Virus record (IMG/VR): IMGVR_UViG_3300021170_000011
Location: 1 to 64,000 of that record
Strand: one strand, 5' to 3'
Source: a virus
Length of the DNA stretch: 64,000 nucleotides
Both the position numbers and the translations under genes were made by a program. The notes below the pieces were generated by a model that ran no database searches, had not been told where the DNA came from, and worked only from the letters and a program-made list of their open reading frames with translations. Positions 1 to 5,784 of the stretch are shown piece after piece; positions within the stretch are counted from its first letter, which is position 1, and each line of letters starts with the position of its first letter.

Positions 1-104
1 GACCCCACCGCCCAGCACCGTTAGCACCACCCCGACCAGCCACCCGACCACGTCAGAAAGCGCCACCACAACACCGCGTCAGTAGCCCCTGAAGGGAAAC
101 CACC

Positions 105-563
105 ATGAACGTCATCAAGACCGCTGTTGCCCGCCTGTTCGCCACGAAGCCCCACCGCCGGACCGCACGGAAGGCGCTGGACGCGGTGAAAGACTTCACC
201 GGCCACGCCGCCCGCGACACCGACGGCGCGCTGAGGGTCCACGCCCGCCCCACGGTCGTCGATGACACCTGGTTCCGTCCCACCAACGGCAGCCGCCCCA
301 CGGACATGCCGGTCCGGTGGCGGATGTGGGACGCGACGGGAACGCCGGAGATCCACGAGAACCTGACCAAAACGCAGACGCTCCCGAAGATCCCGGCCGA
401 CCCGTACGCCGTCCCCTCGTTGCTGATCGAACTGTCGTACAGCGACAGTGACGCCGCCGAGACGGCCGCCGCGCAGCTCCGTGACACCAACTCCATTGAC
501 GCCGTGCTGCGGGGTCTCGTGGCCTACGTGAACCGTGTGACATCGGCCCCGGTGTACGCGTGA
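105..563 (+). CDS. hypothetical protein, 152 aa
   Basis: I do not recognise a family. The ATG follows an AAGGGA purine tract by about seven bases. The first 35 residues are rich in Lys and Arg, the rest looks soluble, and no membrane segment or signal peptide is seen. It opens a compact three-gene run: its TGA overlaps the GTG of the next gene (GTGA), which suggests translational coupling. The run ends at the SLOG-family gene just before the Y RNA cluster. Confidence 0.7.
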   Translation: MNVIKTAVARLFATKPHRRTARKALDAVKDFTGHAARDTDGALRVHARPTVVDDTWFRPTNGSRPTDMPVRWRMWDATGTPEIHENLTKTQTLPKIPADPYAVPSLLIELSYSDSDAAETAAAQLRDTNSIDAVLRGLVAYVNRVTSAPVYA

Positions 564-817
564 TCTGTCAGCGGTGCTATGGGCTTACGGAGCGTCCTAG
601 CCGGGGGCGCATGTTGTGGTGGGACGCGGCTGTGGGTCCGGACCGCAGTGACGTTCGCGCGATGGTTGCGCGTCACCGGCGGCTGTGTCTGCGTATCCCG
701 CGTGTGATCCGGGCTGACGGCGGCCGGTGGGTGATCCGGTTTTATCCGGGTGCCGCGTCCTGCTACTCGTGGGAGCAGGCTATTCAGGTGGCGTTGAGGG
801 GTGTGCCGCGTGTTTGA
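560..817 (+). CDS. hypothetical basic protein, 85 aa
   Basis: Unrecognised. It starts with GTG inside the stop of the preceding gene. A CxxC pair at residues 3 and 6 could be half of a zinc knuckle, but no second pair is present, so metal binding is uncertain. The middle is Arg-rich and the end has hydrophobic beta-strand-like stretches. Its end overlaps the start of the SLOG gene by 8 bases, so the three genes are probably cotranslated. Confidence 0.65.
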   Translation: MICQRCYGLTERPSRGRMLWWDAAVGPDRSDVRAMVARHRRLCLRIPRVIRADGGRWVIRFYPGAASCYSWEQAIQVALRGVPRV

Positions 818-1313
818 CGTCCGGATCCTCCTGACCGGTTCCCGGTTGTGGCCGGATGGCCCGGTGATGCCGCGTGTTCTGCGGGCGTGGGGGGAGCAGT
901 GGTACGGCGACGGCGCGCGCCGGGTGACGCTGGTTCATGGGGCGTGTCCGGACGGTGCGGACGCTATGGCCGATGGGTTGTGGACGTCGTGGGGTTGGCC
1001 GACGGAACCTGTTCCGGCGGATTGGCTGAACTGTGTTCCTGAGTGTGTTGGGTTGCCGCAGCCGCACCGGCGTCGGGGCAGGCGTGGTTGGTACTGTCCG
1101 GGGGCTGGGATGCGCCGTAACGCGGCGATGGTGGGGCGTGGGGCGGATATGGCTGTGGCGTTCCCTGTGGGGTCGTGGCGGGTGTCTCCGGGGACGCAGG
1201 GGTGTATGCGGTTGGTGCGGGATGCGGGGATCCCGTTGTGGGAGTACCGGCCGGATGGTACGACTATTGACCCGTTTCCGAAAAGGGGTTTGCCCGAAGC
1301 CGGGCTGTGGTAA
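810..1313 (+). CDS. SLOG-family (DUF2493/YspA-like) nucleotide-binding protein
   Basis: The 167-residue product has the hallmarks of the SLOG fold: a first strand ending in LLTGSR (residues 7-12), a second strand with LVHGACPDGAD (41-51) and the RNAAMV helix start (103-108). In this superfamily (DprA, LOG, YspA) these loops bind nucleotides or nucleotide-derived ligands, and some members act as sensors in conflict systems; that role here is inference. I prefer GTG 810 over GTG 801 because GAGGGG sits at normal distance. The stop codon lies just before the TATAGA element that precedes the Y RNA cluster, so it directly neighbours the Ro60 locus. Confidence 0.75.
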   Translation: MFDVRILLTGSRLWPDGPVMPRVLRAWGEQWYGDGARRVTLVHGACPDGADAMADGLWTSWGWPTEPVPADWLNCVPECVGLPQPHRRRGRRGWYCPGAGMRRNAAMVGRGADMAVAFPVGSWRVSPGTQGCMRLVRDAGIPLWEYRPDGTTIDPFPKRGLPEAGLW

Positions 1314-1329
1314 CGTATAGAACACGACG
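1314..1329 (+). promoter_or_regulatory. putative promoter -10 element, repeated upstream of both RNA clusters
   Basis: CGTATAGAACACGACG occurs here, directly after the SLOG gene, and again at 4173-4188 after the Ro60 gene. Both copies sit just before stretches of RNA genes. TATAGA (1316-1321) resembles a sigma70 -10 box, but I find no good -35 hexamer at 17 bases in either copy, so it could also be a processing signal or need a phage factor. Confidence 0.45.
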
Positions 1330-1380
1330 AACCCAGCAGGGGAAATCGGACCACGTGCATTGTTGATTGAAAACTCAATA

Positions 1381-1522
1381 CCGCCCGTTGCGCAGGCAAC
1401 AGTTACTTCATTGCTAATCCTGGGGTTGTGGGTTCGAGTCCCACCCGGGCGCATAGTCGCCCGGTAGCTCAATTGGTAGAGCAAAGGAACGAAACACTGT
1501 TGCCGACACAGATCTCGGGCGG
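1381..1522 (+). ncRNA. Y RNA 1 (Ro60-associated, with permuted tRNA elbow)
   Basis: The ends pair as CCGCCCG (1381-1387) with CGGGCGG (1516-1522). The conserved block TTGCGCAGG...TACTTC follows the 5' strand, and GCC...AGATCT precedes the 3' strand; GGCAACAG pairs with CTGTTGCC. The distal end is a tRNA elbow in permuted order: T-arm GTGGG-TTCGAGT-CCCAC, acceptor 3' strand CCGGGCG, hexaloop CATAGT, acceptor 5' strand CGCCCGG, TA, D-arm GCTC/GAGC. The Ro60 stem replaces the anticodon arm, as described for bacterial YrlA RNAs. The Ro60 gene lies 1 kb downstream on the same strand. Confidence 0.85.
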
Positions 1523-1532
1523 ATACTAATGA

Positions 1533-1602
1533 CCGCTAGTTGCGCAGGCCACGGATACTTCCTCCTTAGAAAAACTCCGTAGCCGTCCCAGATCTCTAGC
1601 GG
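1533..1602 (+). ncRNA. Y RNA 2 (minimal, stem only)
   Basis: A 70-nt RNA with the same closing stem logic as its neighbours: CCGCTAG with CTAGCGG, block TTGCGCAGG...GGATACTTC on the 5' side and AGCC...AGATCT on the 3' side. The inner GGCCACGGA pairs with TCCGTAGCC except for one C-A mismatch. The tRNA-like module is missing and is replaced by a short A-rich loop (CTCCTTAGAAAAA), so this copy could bind Ro60 without a tRNA-mimic effector domain. Confidence 0.75.
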
Positions 1603-1607
1603 TTCAT

Positions 1608-1680
1608 GGTGGGATAGGCCATCCGGTTTGGCTCCTGGTTGTGATCCAGGCAGTAACGGGTTCGATTCCCGTATCTCACC
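1608..1680 (+). tRNA. tRNA-His(GTG)
   Basis: The anticodon arm is CCTGG-TTGTGAT-CCAGG and the T-arm CGGGTTCGATTCCCG. The extra 5' G (-1) opposite C73, diagnostic of histidine tRNA, is present, giving an 8-bp acceptor. It lies five bases after Y RNA 2. Confidence 0.95.
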
Positions 1681-1683
1681 CTA

Positions 1684-1753
1684 GGCTATGCGGTTAACCC
1701 TGCATCGGTACCGGTCGCGACGGGTCTGGGCAACGGCCGTATCTCGCATAGCC
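1684..1753 (+). ncRNA. unassigned structured RNA, 70 nt
   Basis: A perfect 9-bp helix, GGCTATGCG (1684-1692) with CGCATAGCC (1745-1753), encloses a 52-base GC-rich loop containing GGTACC and several short self-complementary pieces. Size, position inside the RNA cluster and the ATCT before the 3' strand recall the Y RNAs, but the TTGCG and TACTTC blocks are absent. No open reading frame covers it. It may be a diverged Y RNA or a separate small RNA. Confidence 0.5.
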
Positions 1754-1793
1754 GCAAGATCCGGTAGCACGGAGCCAACAACTTCATAACCGT

Positions 1794-1924
1794 CCGGTGC
1801 CCCCGTTGGGAAGCGGGTCAGTGGGTGTCATAGGCTGCGGACCGCTCCCGGTGTACGCGCGGCCGGTGAAGTCAGCTAAGCCCACGGAAGGCTCTCCGAG
1901 GTTCAACTCCTTGGCACCGGTCCA
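1794..1924 (+). ncRNA. tRNA-like RNA with expanded anticodon arm
   Basis: The ends form a perfect acceptor, CCGGTGC (1794-1800) with GCACCGG (1914-1920), followed by T and an encoded CCA. A D-arm CCCG/CGGG, a T-arm CGAGG-TTCAACT-CCTTG and an anticodon-stem-like GTGGG/CCCAC are in normal order. Instead of a 7-base anticodon loop there are about 60 bases that extend as TAG(G)CTG/CAGCTA and contain a GC-rich inner hairpin. It could be an intron-bearing tRNA, a tmRNA-like relic or a new tRNA mimic. No conventional anticodon can be assigned. Confidence 0.55.
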
Positions 1925-1939
1925 ACACAACTAAACATT

Positions 1940-2012
1940 GCGCCGTTAACTCAATTGGTAGAGTACCTGACTTTTAATCAGGGGGTTGGGGGTTCAAATC
2001 CCTTACGGCGCA
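1940..2012 (+). tRNA. tRNA-Lys(TTT)
   Basis: Acceptor GCGCCGT/ACGGCGC with A73, D-arm ACTC/GAGT, anticodon arm CCTGA-CTTTTAA-TCAGG, T-loop TTCAAAT. It sits between the expanded tRNA-like RNA and Y RNA 3, so tRNA and Y RNA maturation are probably linked on one transcript. Confidence 0.95.
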
Positions 2013-2017
2013 CGCAA

Positions 2018-2153
2018 CTGCCCGTTGCGAAGGCAATGGTTACTTCTTAATTTGAATAGGGAAGTGCCGGTTCGAGTCCGGCCCGCTCCACCCGTGGGGC
2101 GGTAGTGTAACGGCAGCACGTAACGTCACCACCGCCGACTTGATCTCGGGCAG
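2018..2153 (+). ncRNA. Y RNA 3 (with permuted tRNA elbow)
   Basis: The closing stem CTGCCCG/CGGGCAG brackets TTGCGAAGG...TACTTC and GCCGACTTGATCT. The tRNA-like end is permuted as in Y RNA 1: T-arm GCCGG-TTCGAGT-CCGGC, acceptor 3' strand CCGCTCC, hexaloop ACCCGT, acceptor 5' strand GGGGCGG, TA, then a D-arm with GTG/CAC. The acceptor has seven pairs with one G-U. Its start lies five bases after tRNA-Lys. Confidence 0.85.
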
Positions 2154-2164
2154 TTTAAAACTTA

Positions 2165-2276
2165 ATCCCTGTTGCGAAGGCCACGGATACTTCTAGGTTC
2201 GAATCCCAGTGGAGCCGCACCTGGCTCCATCGCCCAAATGGCTAGGGCAGTCCGCAGCCAACCAGAACTCAGGGAT
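2165..2276 (+). ncRNA. Y RNA 4 (with permuted tRNA elbow)
   Basis: The closing stem is ATCCCTG/CAGGGAT, with TTGCGAAGG...GGATACTTC on one side and GCC...CAGAACT on the other. The distal module keeps tRNA geometry: T-arm CTAGG-TTCGAAT-CCCAG, acceptor TGGAGCC, hexaloop GCACCT, GGCTCCA (seven perfect pairs), TC, D-arm GCCC/GGGC. Compared with Y RNAs 1 and 3 the linker into the T-arm is shortened to two bases. Confidence 0.85.
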
Positions 2277-2294
2277 ACACAATTCAATACGCAA

Positions 2295-2398
2295 CTCCCG
2301 TTGCGAAGGCCACGGATACTTCTTGGTACGAGAAACCGGCTAACCCCGGTCTGCGGGTTTCGACACCCGCTACTCCGTAGCCACCCAGAACTCGGGAG
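2295..2398 (+). ncRNA. Y RNA 5 (diverged tRNA-like end)
   Basis: Stem CTCCCG/CGGGAG with the same TTGCGAAGG...GGATACTTC and GCC...CAGAACT blocks; GGCCACGGA faces TCCGTAGCC as in Y RNA 2. The distal end has two hairpins, ACCGG-CTAACC-CCGGT (acceptor-like, again a 6-base loop) and GCGGG...CCCGC with a TTCGA-containing loop, but no recognisable T-arm before the acceptor. It looks like a degenerating or remodelled version of the elbow. Confidence 0.75.
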
Positions 2399-2409
2399 GA
2401 CAGCGTGAC

Positions 2410-2492
2410 GGTGCCCGTTGCGCAGGAATCGGCTACTTCCTTTGAATTGGGATCAAACAAGAGACGCCGAATCCGACTAGAACTCGGGCACC
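2410..2492 (+). ncRNA. Y RNA 6 (minimal), immediately upstream of the Ro60 gene
   Basis: The closing stem is eight pairs, GGTGCCCG/CGGGCACC. The 5' block is TTGCGCAGG...GCTACTTC and the 3' block ends CTAGAACT. The distal loop (CTTTGAATTGGGATCAAACAAG) has only a small TTTGA/TCAAA hairpin and no tRNA-like arms. It ends 42 bases before the Ro60 start codon, so it may lie in the 5' leader of the Ro60 mRNA. Confidence 0.75.
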
Positions 2493-2534
2493 ACACACAC
2501 GTCCTCCCCCGCTACACAGACGGAGGAGAAGACA

Positions 2535-4151
2535 ATGGGCAAGTTCAACAACCCGAAGATGTCGGCAGCGCCGACGGTCGCTAAGTCGCCGATGACCACC
2601 ACCGCGACCACCCGCACCGCACAGGGCGGCATCGGATACACCCGCGATACCCGTAGCGAGCTGCTGATGCTGGCCGTGTCCAACATGGTCGGTGAGGGCA
2701 CGTTCTACGAGACGGCCGGGAACCGGGACAACCGGTTCCGTGACCTGGTCCGCGCCGTTGCGGTCACCGACCCGGCGTGGATGGTCGGGTTCATCCCGTG
2801 GTTGCGTACCGGCGCCAAGATGCGGTCCGCGTCGATCGTCGCCGCCGCCGAGTCGGTGAAGGCCCGGCTGGACGCGAGCCTGCACGGCACCAACCGTCAG
2901 TTCATCGACGCCGCGTGCCAGCGGCCGGACGAGCCGGGCGAGTTCCTGGCGTACTGGACGTCCCACTACGGCCGCCGCCTCCCGATGCCGGTGAAGCGCG
3001 GCGTCGCCGACGCTGTCCGCCGCATGTACAACGGCAAGGCGTTCATCAAGTACGACTCGGACACGGCCGCGTACCGGTTCGCTGACGTGCTGGAGCTGGT
3101 CCACGCCAGCGCCGACCCGGAGAAGCCGTGGCAGGGCGACCTGTTCCGCTACATGATCGACAAGCGGCACAACCGCGACAACATCCGGGTGCCGGAGGGT
3201 AACAACACCATCGCCGCGTACGCCCACCTGATGGCGCAGGACAAGACCACCCGCCGTCAGATCCTCCTGGACGAGGCCGGGCCGTCCCGTCTCGCCGCTG
3301 CGGGTATGACGTGGGAGGCGCTGGCGGGCTGGTTGCAGGGCCCGATGGACAAGGCCGCATGGGAGGCGATCATCCCGAGCATGCAGCCGATGGCGCTCGT
3401 CAGGAACCTCCGGAACTTCGACCAGGCCGGTGTCTCCGACACCGTCGCCGATGCCATCTGCGCGCGGCTGGCGGACCCGGTGGAGATTGAGCGGTCCCGC
3501 ATGTTCCCGTACCAGTTGTTCTCGGCGTACAAGGCCGCGCCGTCGCTGCGGTGGGGACACGCGCTGGATAAGGCGTTGGGGCATGCGTGCGCCAACATCC
3601 CGGCGTTGGACGGCCGGACGCTGGTTCTGGTGGACACGTCCGGCTCGATGCAGCGTCCGGTGTCGGACCGGTCGCAGGTGCAGATGGTGGATGTCGGCGC
3701 GCTGTTCGGGGTGGCGTTGGCGTTGCGGGGTGCGTCGGTGGATCTGTTTGGCTGGGCGGATTCGGTGTTCCCGCACAACGTGATCAAGGGTGGGTCGGTG
3801 TTGAAGCAGACGGAGGCGTTTAACGCCAAGGTGGGGTCTGTGGGGCACGGTACGGACATGGTGGGGGCTATCCGTGCCACGTACCGTCAGGGCGTCCACA
3901 CGCGCGTTGTGGTGGTGTCTGACATGCAGGTGTGTGGCAGCGGCGGCTACTACGACACGGGGGCGTCTAAGGCGGTGCCGGATCATGTGCCGTTGTTCGG
4001 GATCAACATGGGCGGGTACAAGGCGACGGCGGTTGATTTGTCGAAGCCTAACCGGTTCGAGACGGGTGGGTTCTCGGACAAGATGTTCACGGTGATGGAT
4101 CTGTTGTCGCGGGGGAAGGATGCTGGTTGGCCGTGGGATACGGGGTTGTGA
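2535..4151 (+). CDS. Ro60 homologue (TROVE domain plus vWA domain), RNA-binding protein
   Basis: The 538-residue product has the two-part architecture of Ro60/Rsr. An N-terminal TROVE region of helical repeats starts near GGIGYTRDTRSELLML (residues 31-46), and a C-terminal von Willebrand A domain carries the MIDAS motif DTSGS (D367, S369, S371), a later GHGTDM threonine and a VVVVSDM strand. Ro60 is a ring that binds Y RNAs on its outer surface and single-stranded 3' ends of misfolded RNA in its cavity. GGAGGAG lies nine bases before the ATG. Six Y RNA candidates lie directly upstream and tRNA genes downstream, so it probably acts in RNA quality control or turnover during infection. Confidence 0.93.
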   Translation: MGKFNNPKMSAAPTVAKSPMTTTATTRTAQGGIGYTRDTRSELLMLAVSNMVGEGTFYETAGNRDNRFRDLVRAVAVTDPAWMVGFIPWLRTGAKMRSASIVAAAESVKARLDASLHGTNRQFIDAACQRPDEPGEFLAYWTSHYGRRLPMPVKRGVADAVRRMYNGKAFIKYDSDTAAYRFADVLELVHASADPEKPWQGDLFRYMIDKRHNRDNIRVPEGNNTIAAYAHLMAQDKTTRRQILLDEAGPSRLAAAGMTWEALAGWLQGPMDKAAWEAIIPSMQPMALVRNLRNFDQAGVSDTVADAICARLADPVEIERSRMFPYQLFSAYKAAPSLRWGHALDKALGHACANIPALDGRTLVLVDTSGSMQRPVSDRSQVQMVDVGALFGVALALRGASVDLFGWADSVFPHNVIKGGSVLKQTEAFNAKVGSVGHGTDMVGAIRATYRQGVHTRVVVVSDMQVCGSGGYYDTGASKAVPDHVPLFGINMGGYKATAVDLSKPNRFETGGFSDKMFTVMDLLSRGKDAGWPWDTGL

Positions 4152-4172
4152 CATCCCCCCGGGGCCGTGTAT

Positions 4173-4188
4173 CGTATAGAACACGACG
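4173..4188 (+). promoter_or_regulatory. putative promoter -10 element, second copy
   Basis: An exact repeat of the 16-base element at 1314-1329, with TATAGA at 4175-4180, placed 21 bases after the Ro60 stop and before the tRNA array. A strong hairpin follows at 4223-4259, so if this is a promoter the first transcribed stretch may be attenuated or processed. Confidence 0.45.
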
Positions 4189-4222
4189 GAACGCCGACCG
4201 GGAAACCGGCCGGTGAACCAGG

Positions 4223-4259
4223 GGCCGGACGCCCCGTACGCTAGACGGGGCGTCCGGCC
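4223..4259 (+). terminator. strong hairpin after the Ro60 gene
   Basis: A 14-bp perfect inverted repeat, GGCCGGACGCCCCG/CGGGGCGTCCGGCC, with a 9-base loop. No T tract follows, so it may be a weak terminator or an RNA processing or protection hairpin at the head of the tRNA array. Confidence 0.6.
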
Positions 4260-4274
4260 ACAACTTCACATCGA

Positions 4275-4347
4275 ATCTCGGTAGCTCAACTGGTAGAGCG
4301 TCCGTCTCCAACACGGATGGTTGTGGGTTCAAGTCCTGCCCGAGGTG
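4275..4347 (+). tRNA. tRNA-Trp(CCA)
   Basis: Acceptor ATCTCGG/CCGAGGT, anticodon arm TCCGT-CTCCAAC-ACGGA, T-loop TTCAAGT, G73. The T-stem contains two G-U pairs. First tRNA of the main array. Confidence 0.93.
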
Positions 4348-4410
4348 CGAGGGATCCTGGGAGGTGCGTTCCGATGGCCGTCCTCCGGCGGTGGCCTACT
4401 GGGATCCCGA

Positions 4411-4483
4411 GCCTGTGTAGCCCAATGGAAGAGGCGTCGCGTTCAGATCGCGAATGTTGGGGGTTCGAATCCCTCCGCAGGTA
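4411..4483 (+). tRNA. tRNA-Leu(CAG), short variable loop
   Basis: Anticodon arm TCGCG-TTCAGAT-CGCGA, acceptor GCCTGTG/CGCAGGT, A73. The variable region is only 5-6 bases, whereas bacterial leucine tRNAs normally have a long variable arm. Confidence 0.88.
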
Positions 4484-4510
4484 CGCTAAACAACTGCATA
4501 TGCACGTCTA

Positions 4511-4582
4511 GTCTTCGTGGTGTAACGGATAGCTCAGCGGGCTACGAACCCGCAGGTGGAGGTTCGATTCCTTCCGGGGACA
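4511..4582 (+). tRNA. tRNA-Arg(ACG)
   Basis: Anticodon arm GCGGG-CTACGAA-CCCGC, acceptor GTCTTCG/CGGGGAC with two T-G pairs, A73. An A34 of this type is normally deaminated to inosine by TadA; no phage TadA is in the window. Confidence 0.93.
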
Positions 4583-4654
4583 CGCAACACGCTTAACGCT
4601 GTTTGAGAACTGCATAGTGAATGAACGTCGTCTTTGATGCGTAGCACATTTCTT

Positions 4655-4730
4655 CGTCATGTGGCCAAGTCTGGGTAAGGCACTTCCCTGATAAGGAAGA
4701 GATTCGTTGGTTCGAATCCAACCATGACGA
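4655..4730 (+). tRNA. tRNA-Ile(GAT)
   Basis: Anticodon arm CTTCC-CTGATAA-GGAAG, perfect acceptor CGTCATG/CATGACG, A73, T-loop TTCGAAT. Confidence 0.95.
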
Positions 4731-4798
4731 CGACAACCGGCGTTATCAGACGCCGGGGTCCGGGCGGATCACTCCTCAGGCTGCGTCCGCCCGTTAAT

Positions 4799-4872
4799 GC
4801 GCCTATAGCTCAATCCGGAAGAGCAGATGTTTTACACGCATCAGGTTCAAGGTTCAAATCCTTGTGGGCGTA
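4799..4872 (+). tRNA. tRNA-Val(TAC)
   Basis: Anticodon arm GATGT-TTTACAC-GCATC, acceptor GCGCCTA/TGGGCGT, A73. The preceding spacer holds an 8-bp hairpin, CGGGCGGA/TCCGCCCG. Confidence 0.94.
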
Positions 4873-4992
4873 CGGGCCACCTCTCCACGGGTGTGTACCC
4901 TGCCCGTTCCCTCCGGGTGCGGGTTTTGCTTGGGCTGTCAACCCGAGAGCGCGCGGATGCCATCCGGTCGGGGGTGTCGCGGTGCGCAACAA

Positions 4993-5065
4993 TGTCCTAT
5001 AGCTCAGTTGGCAGAGCAGTGGATTGTTAATCCACGGGTCGCAGGTTCGAGCCCTGCTGGGACAG
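4993..5065 (+). tRNA. tRNA-Asn(GTT)
   Basis: Anticodon arm GTGGA-TTGTTAA-TCCAC, acceptor TGTCCTA/TGGGACA, D-arm GCTC/GAGC, G73. Confidence 0.95.
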
Positions 5066-5149
5066 CGTCCTTGCGGACATACCGCAAACACCTAACGGTG
5101 ACGGTTCCCGTGCCCGTGCGGGCCCCAATGGTAAGGGGACACGGGGCTA

Positions 5150-5225
5150 GCTCCTATAACTCAATTGGCAGAGTACTTGACTCTTAATCAAGGAGTTCCC
5201 GGTTCGAACCCGGGTGGGAGTACCA
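5150..5225 (+). tRNA. tRNA-Lys(CTT), CCA encoded
   Basis: Anticodon arm CTTGA-CTCTTAA-TCAAG, acceptor GCTCCTA/TGGGAGT, A73 followed by an encoded CCA, unlike most tRNAs in the array. It complements tRNA-Lys(TTT) at 1940. Confidence 0.94.
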
Positions 5226-5283
5226 ACCCATGTTTCAGTGTGCGCACACTGGACGGGCTAAGGCGGGACAGCTACCCGCTGGA

Positions 5284-5349
5284 AGTGAACCTTGGTCAGG
5301 TAGGGCGCAAAACCGGCGCCTGAAGTTGGTTCGATTCCAACCGCTTCAC
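5284..5349 (+). other. non-canonical tRNA-like element
   Basis: A clear T-arm (GTTGG-TTCGATT-CCAAC) is followed by GCTTCAC, which pairs imperfectly with GTGAACC about 58 bases upstream. Between them is a GGCGC/GCGCC hairpin whose loop lacks T33 and a normal anticodon. At about 65 nt it is too short for a standard tRNA. It may be a decayed tRNA or a tRNA mimic; a palindromic hairpin lies upstream (CAGTGTGCGCACACTG). Confidence 0.4.
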
Positions 5350-5448
5350 GGGACCGGTGCGGTCACGCTCCGGTCGGCGACACTTCCGGTTATCCCAACG
5401 ACCCCATAGTGTCCCCTGATCTCGCCGAAAATGTGCGTGACACCTATT

Positions 5449-5521
5449 GCCTCTGTGGCGCAACGGATAGCGCAGCGCGCTTCTATCGCGACGGTTGCAG
5501 GTTCGAATCCTGCCAGGGGCA
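5449..5521 (+). tRNA. tRNA-Arg(TCT)
   Basis: Acceptor GCCTCTG/CAGGGGC, A73. Anticodon loop CTTCTAT in a CGCG/CGCG stem whose outermost pair is a G-A mismatch. T-arm GCAGG-TTCGAAT-CCTGC. Confidence 0.9.
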
Positions 5522-5614
5522 CGCGCAAGATCCGTATGCCGGGGGCTTTACTCCTTTCGACCCGGTTAGGATTGTAGGCCGGGGTAGGCGATCCCCCGTG
5601 CGCATGATCGCCGC

Positions 5615-5688
5615 GCCTCGGTAGCTCAGTCTGGTAGAGCAGCGCTCTCGTAAAGCGCAGGCCAAGGGTTCAAATCCCTTCCGTGGCT
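5615..5688 (+). tRNA. tRNA-Thr(CGT)
   Basis: Anticodon arm GCGCT-CTCGTAA-AGCGC, acceptor GCCTCGG/CCGTGGC with one T-T mismatch, T73. Confidence 0.92.
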
Positions 5689-5784
5689 CGCACTTACATC
5701 ACGTGTGGTGGACAGGTTGCGAATGGTGGACCGCGTGATGTGGGGAATGGGGTGGGTGGTCCCCCTGTGCAATGACCACCACAA

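Noticed and set aside
2-92. Possible C-terminal end of an upstream coding frame
   Set aside because: Two frames stay open from the window edge (to stops at 83-85 and 90-92), both giving low-complexity Thr/Pro/Arg peptides, so the correct one cannot be chosen without upstream sequence.
1381-1522. Functional permuted tRNA gene that is spliced to a mature tRNA
   Set aside because: The region in place of the anticodon arm is the conserved Ro60-type stem with no anticodon, so a Y RNA with tRNA mimicry explains it better.
1794-1924. tmRNA
   Set aside because: The tRNA-like ends and CCA fit, but the element is only about 130 nt, with no room for a tag-coding frame and pseudoknots.
2172-2408. 78-residue frame across Y RNAs 4 and 5
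   Set aside because: It covers structured RNA repeats and the peptide repeats only because the RNA repeats (RRPRILLG twice). No ribosome binding site or protein-like composition.
1381-2492. CRISPR array or simple direct repeats
   Set aside because: The repeats are strands of paired helices with compensating changes and variable spacing, and no Cas genes are nearby.
2433-4184. 583-residue frame on the minus strand opposite the Ro60 gene
   Set aside because: Arg/His-rich shadow of a GC-rich gene with clear Ro60 motifs on the plus strand.
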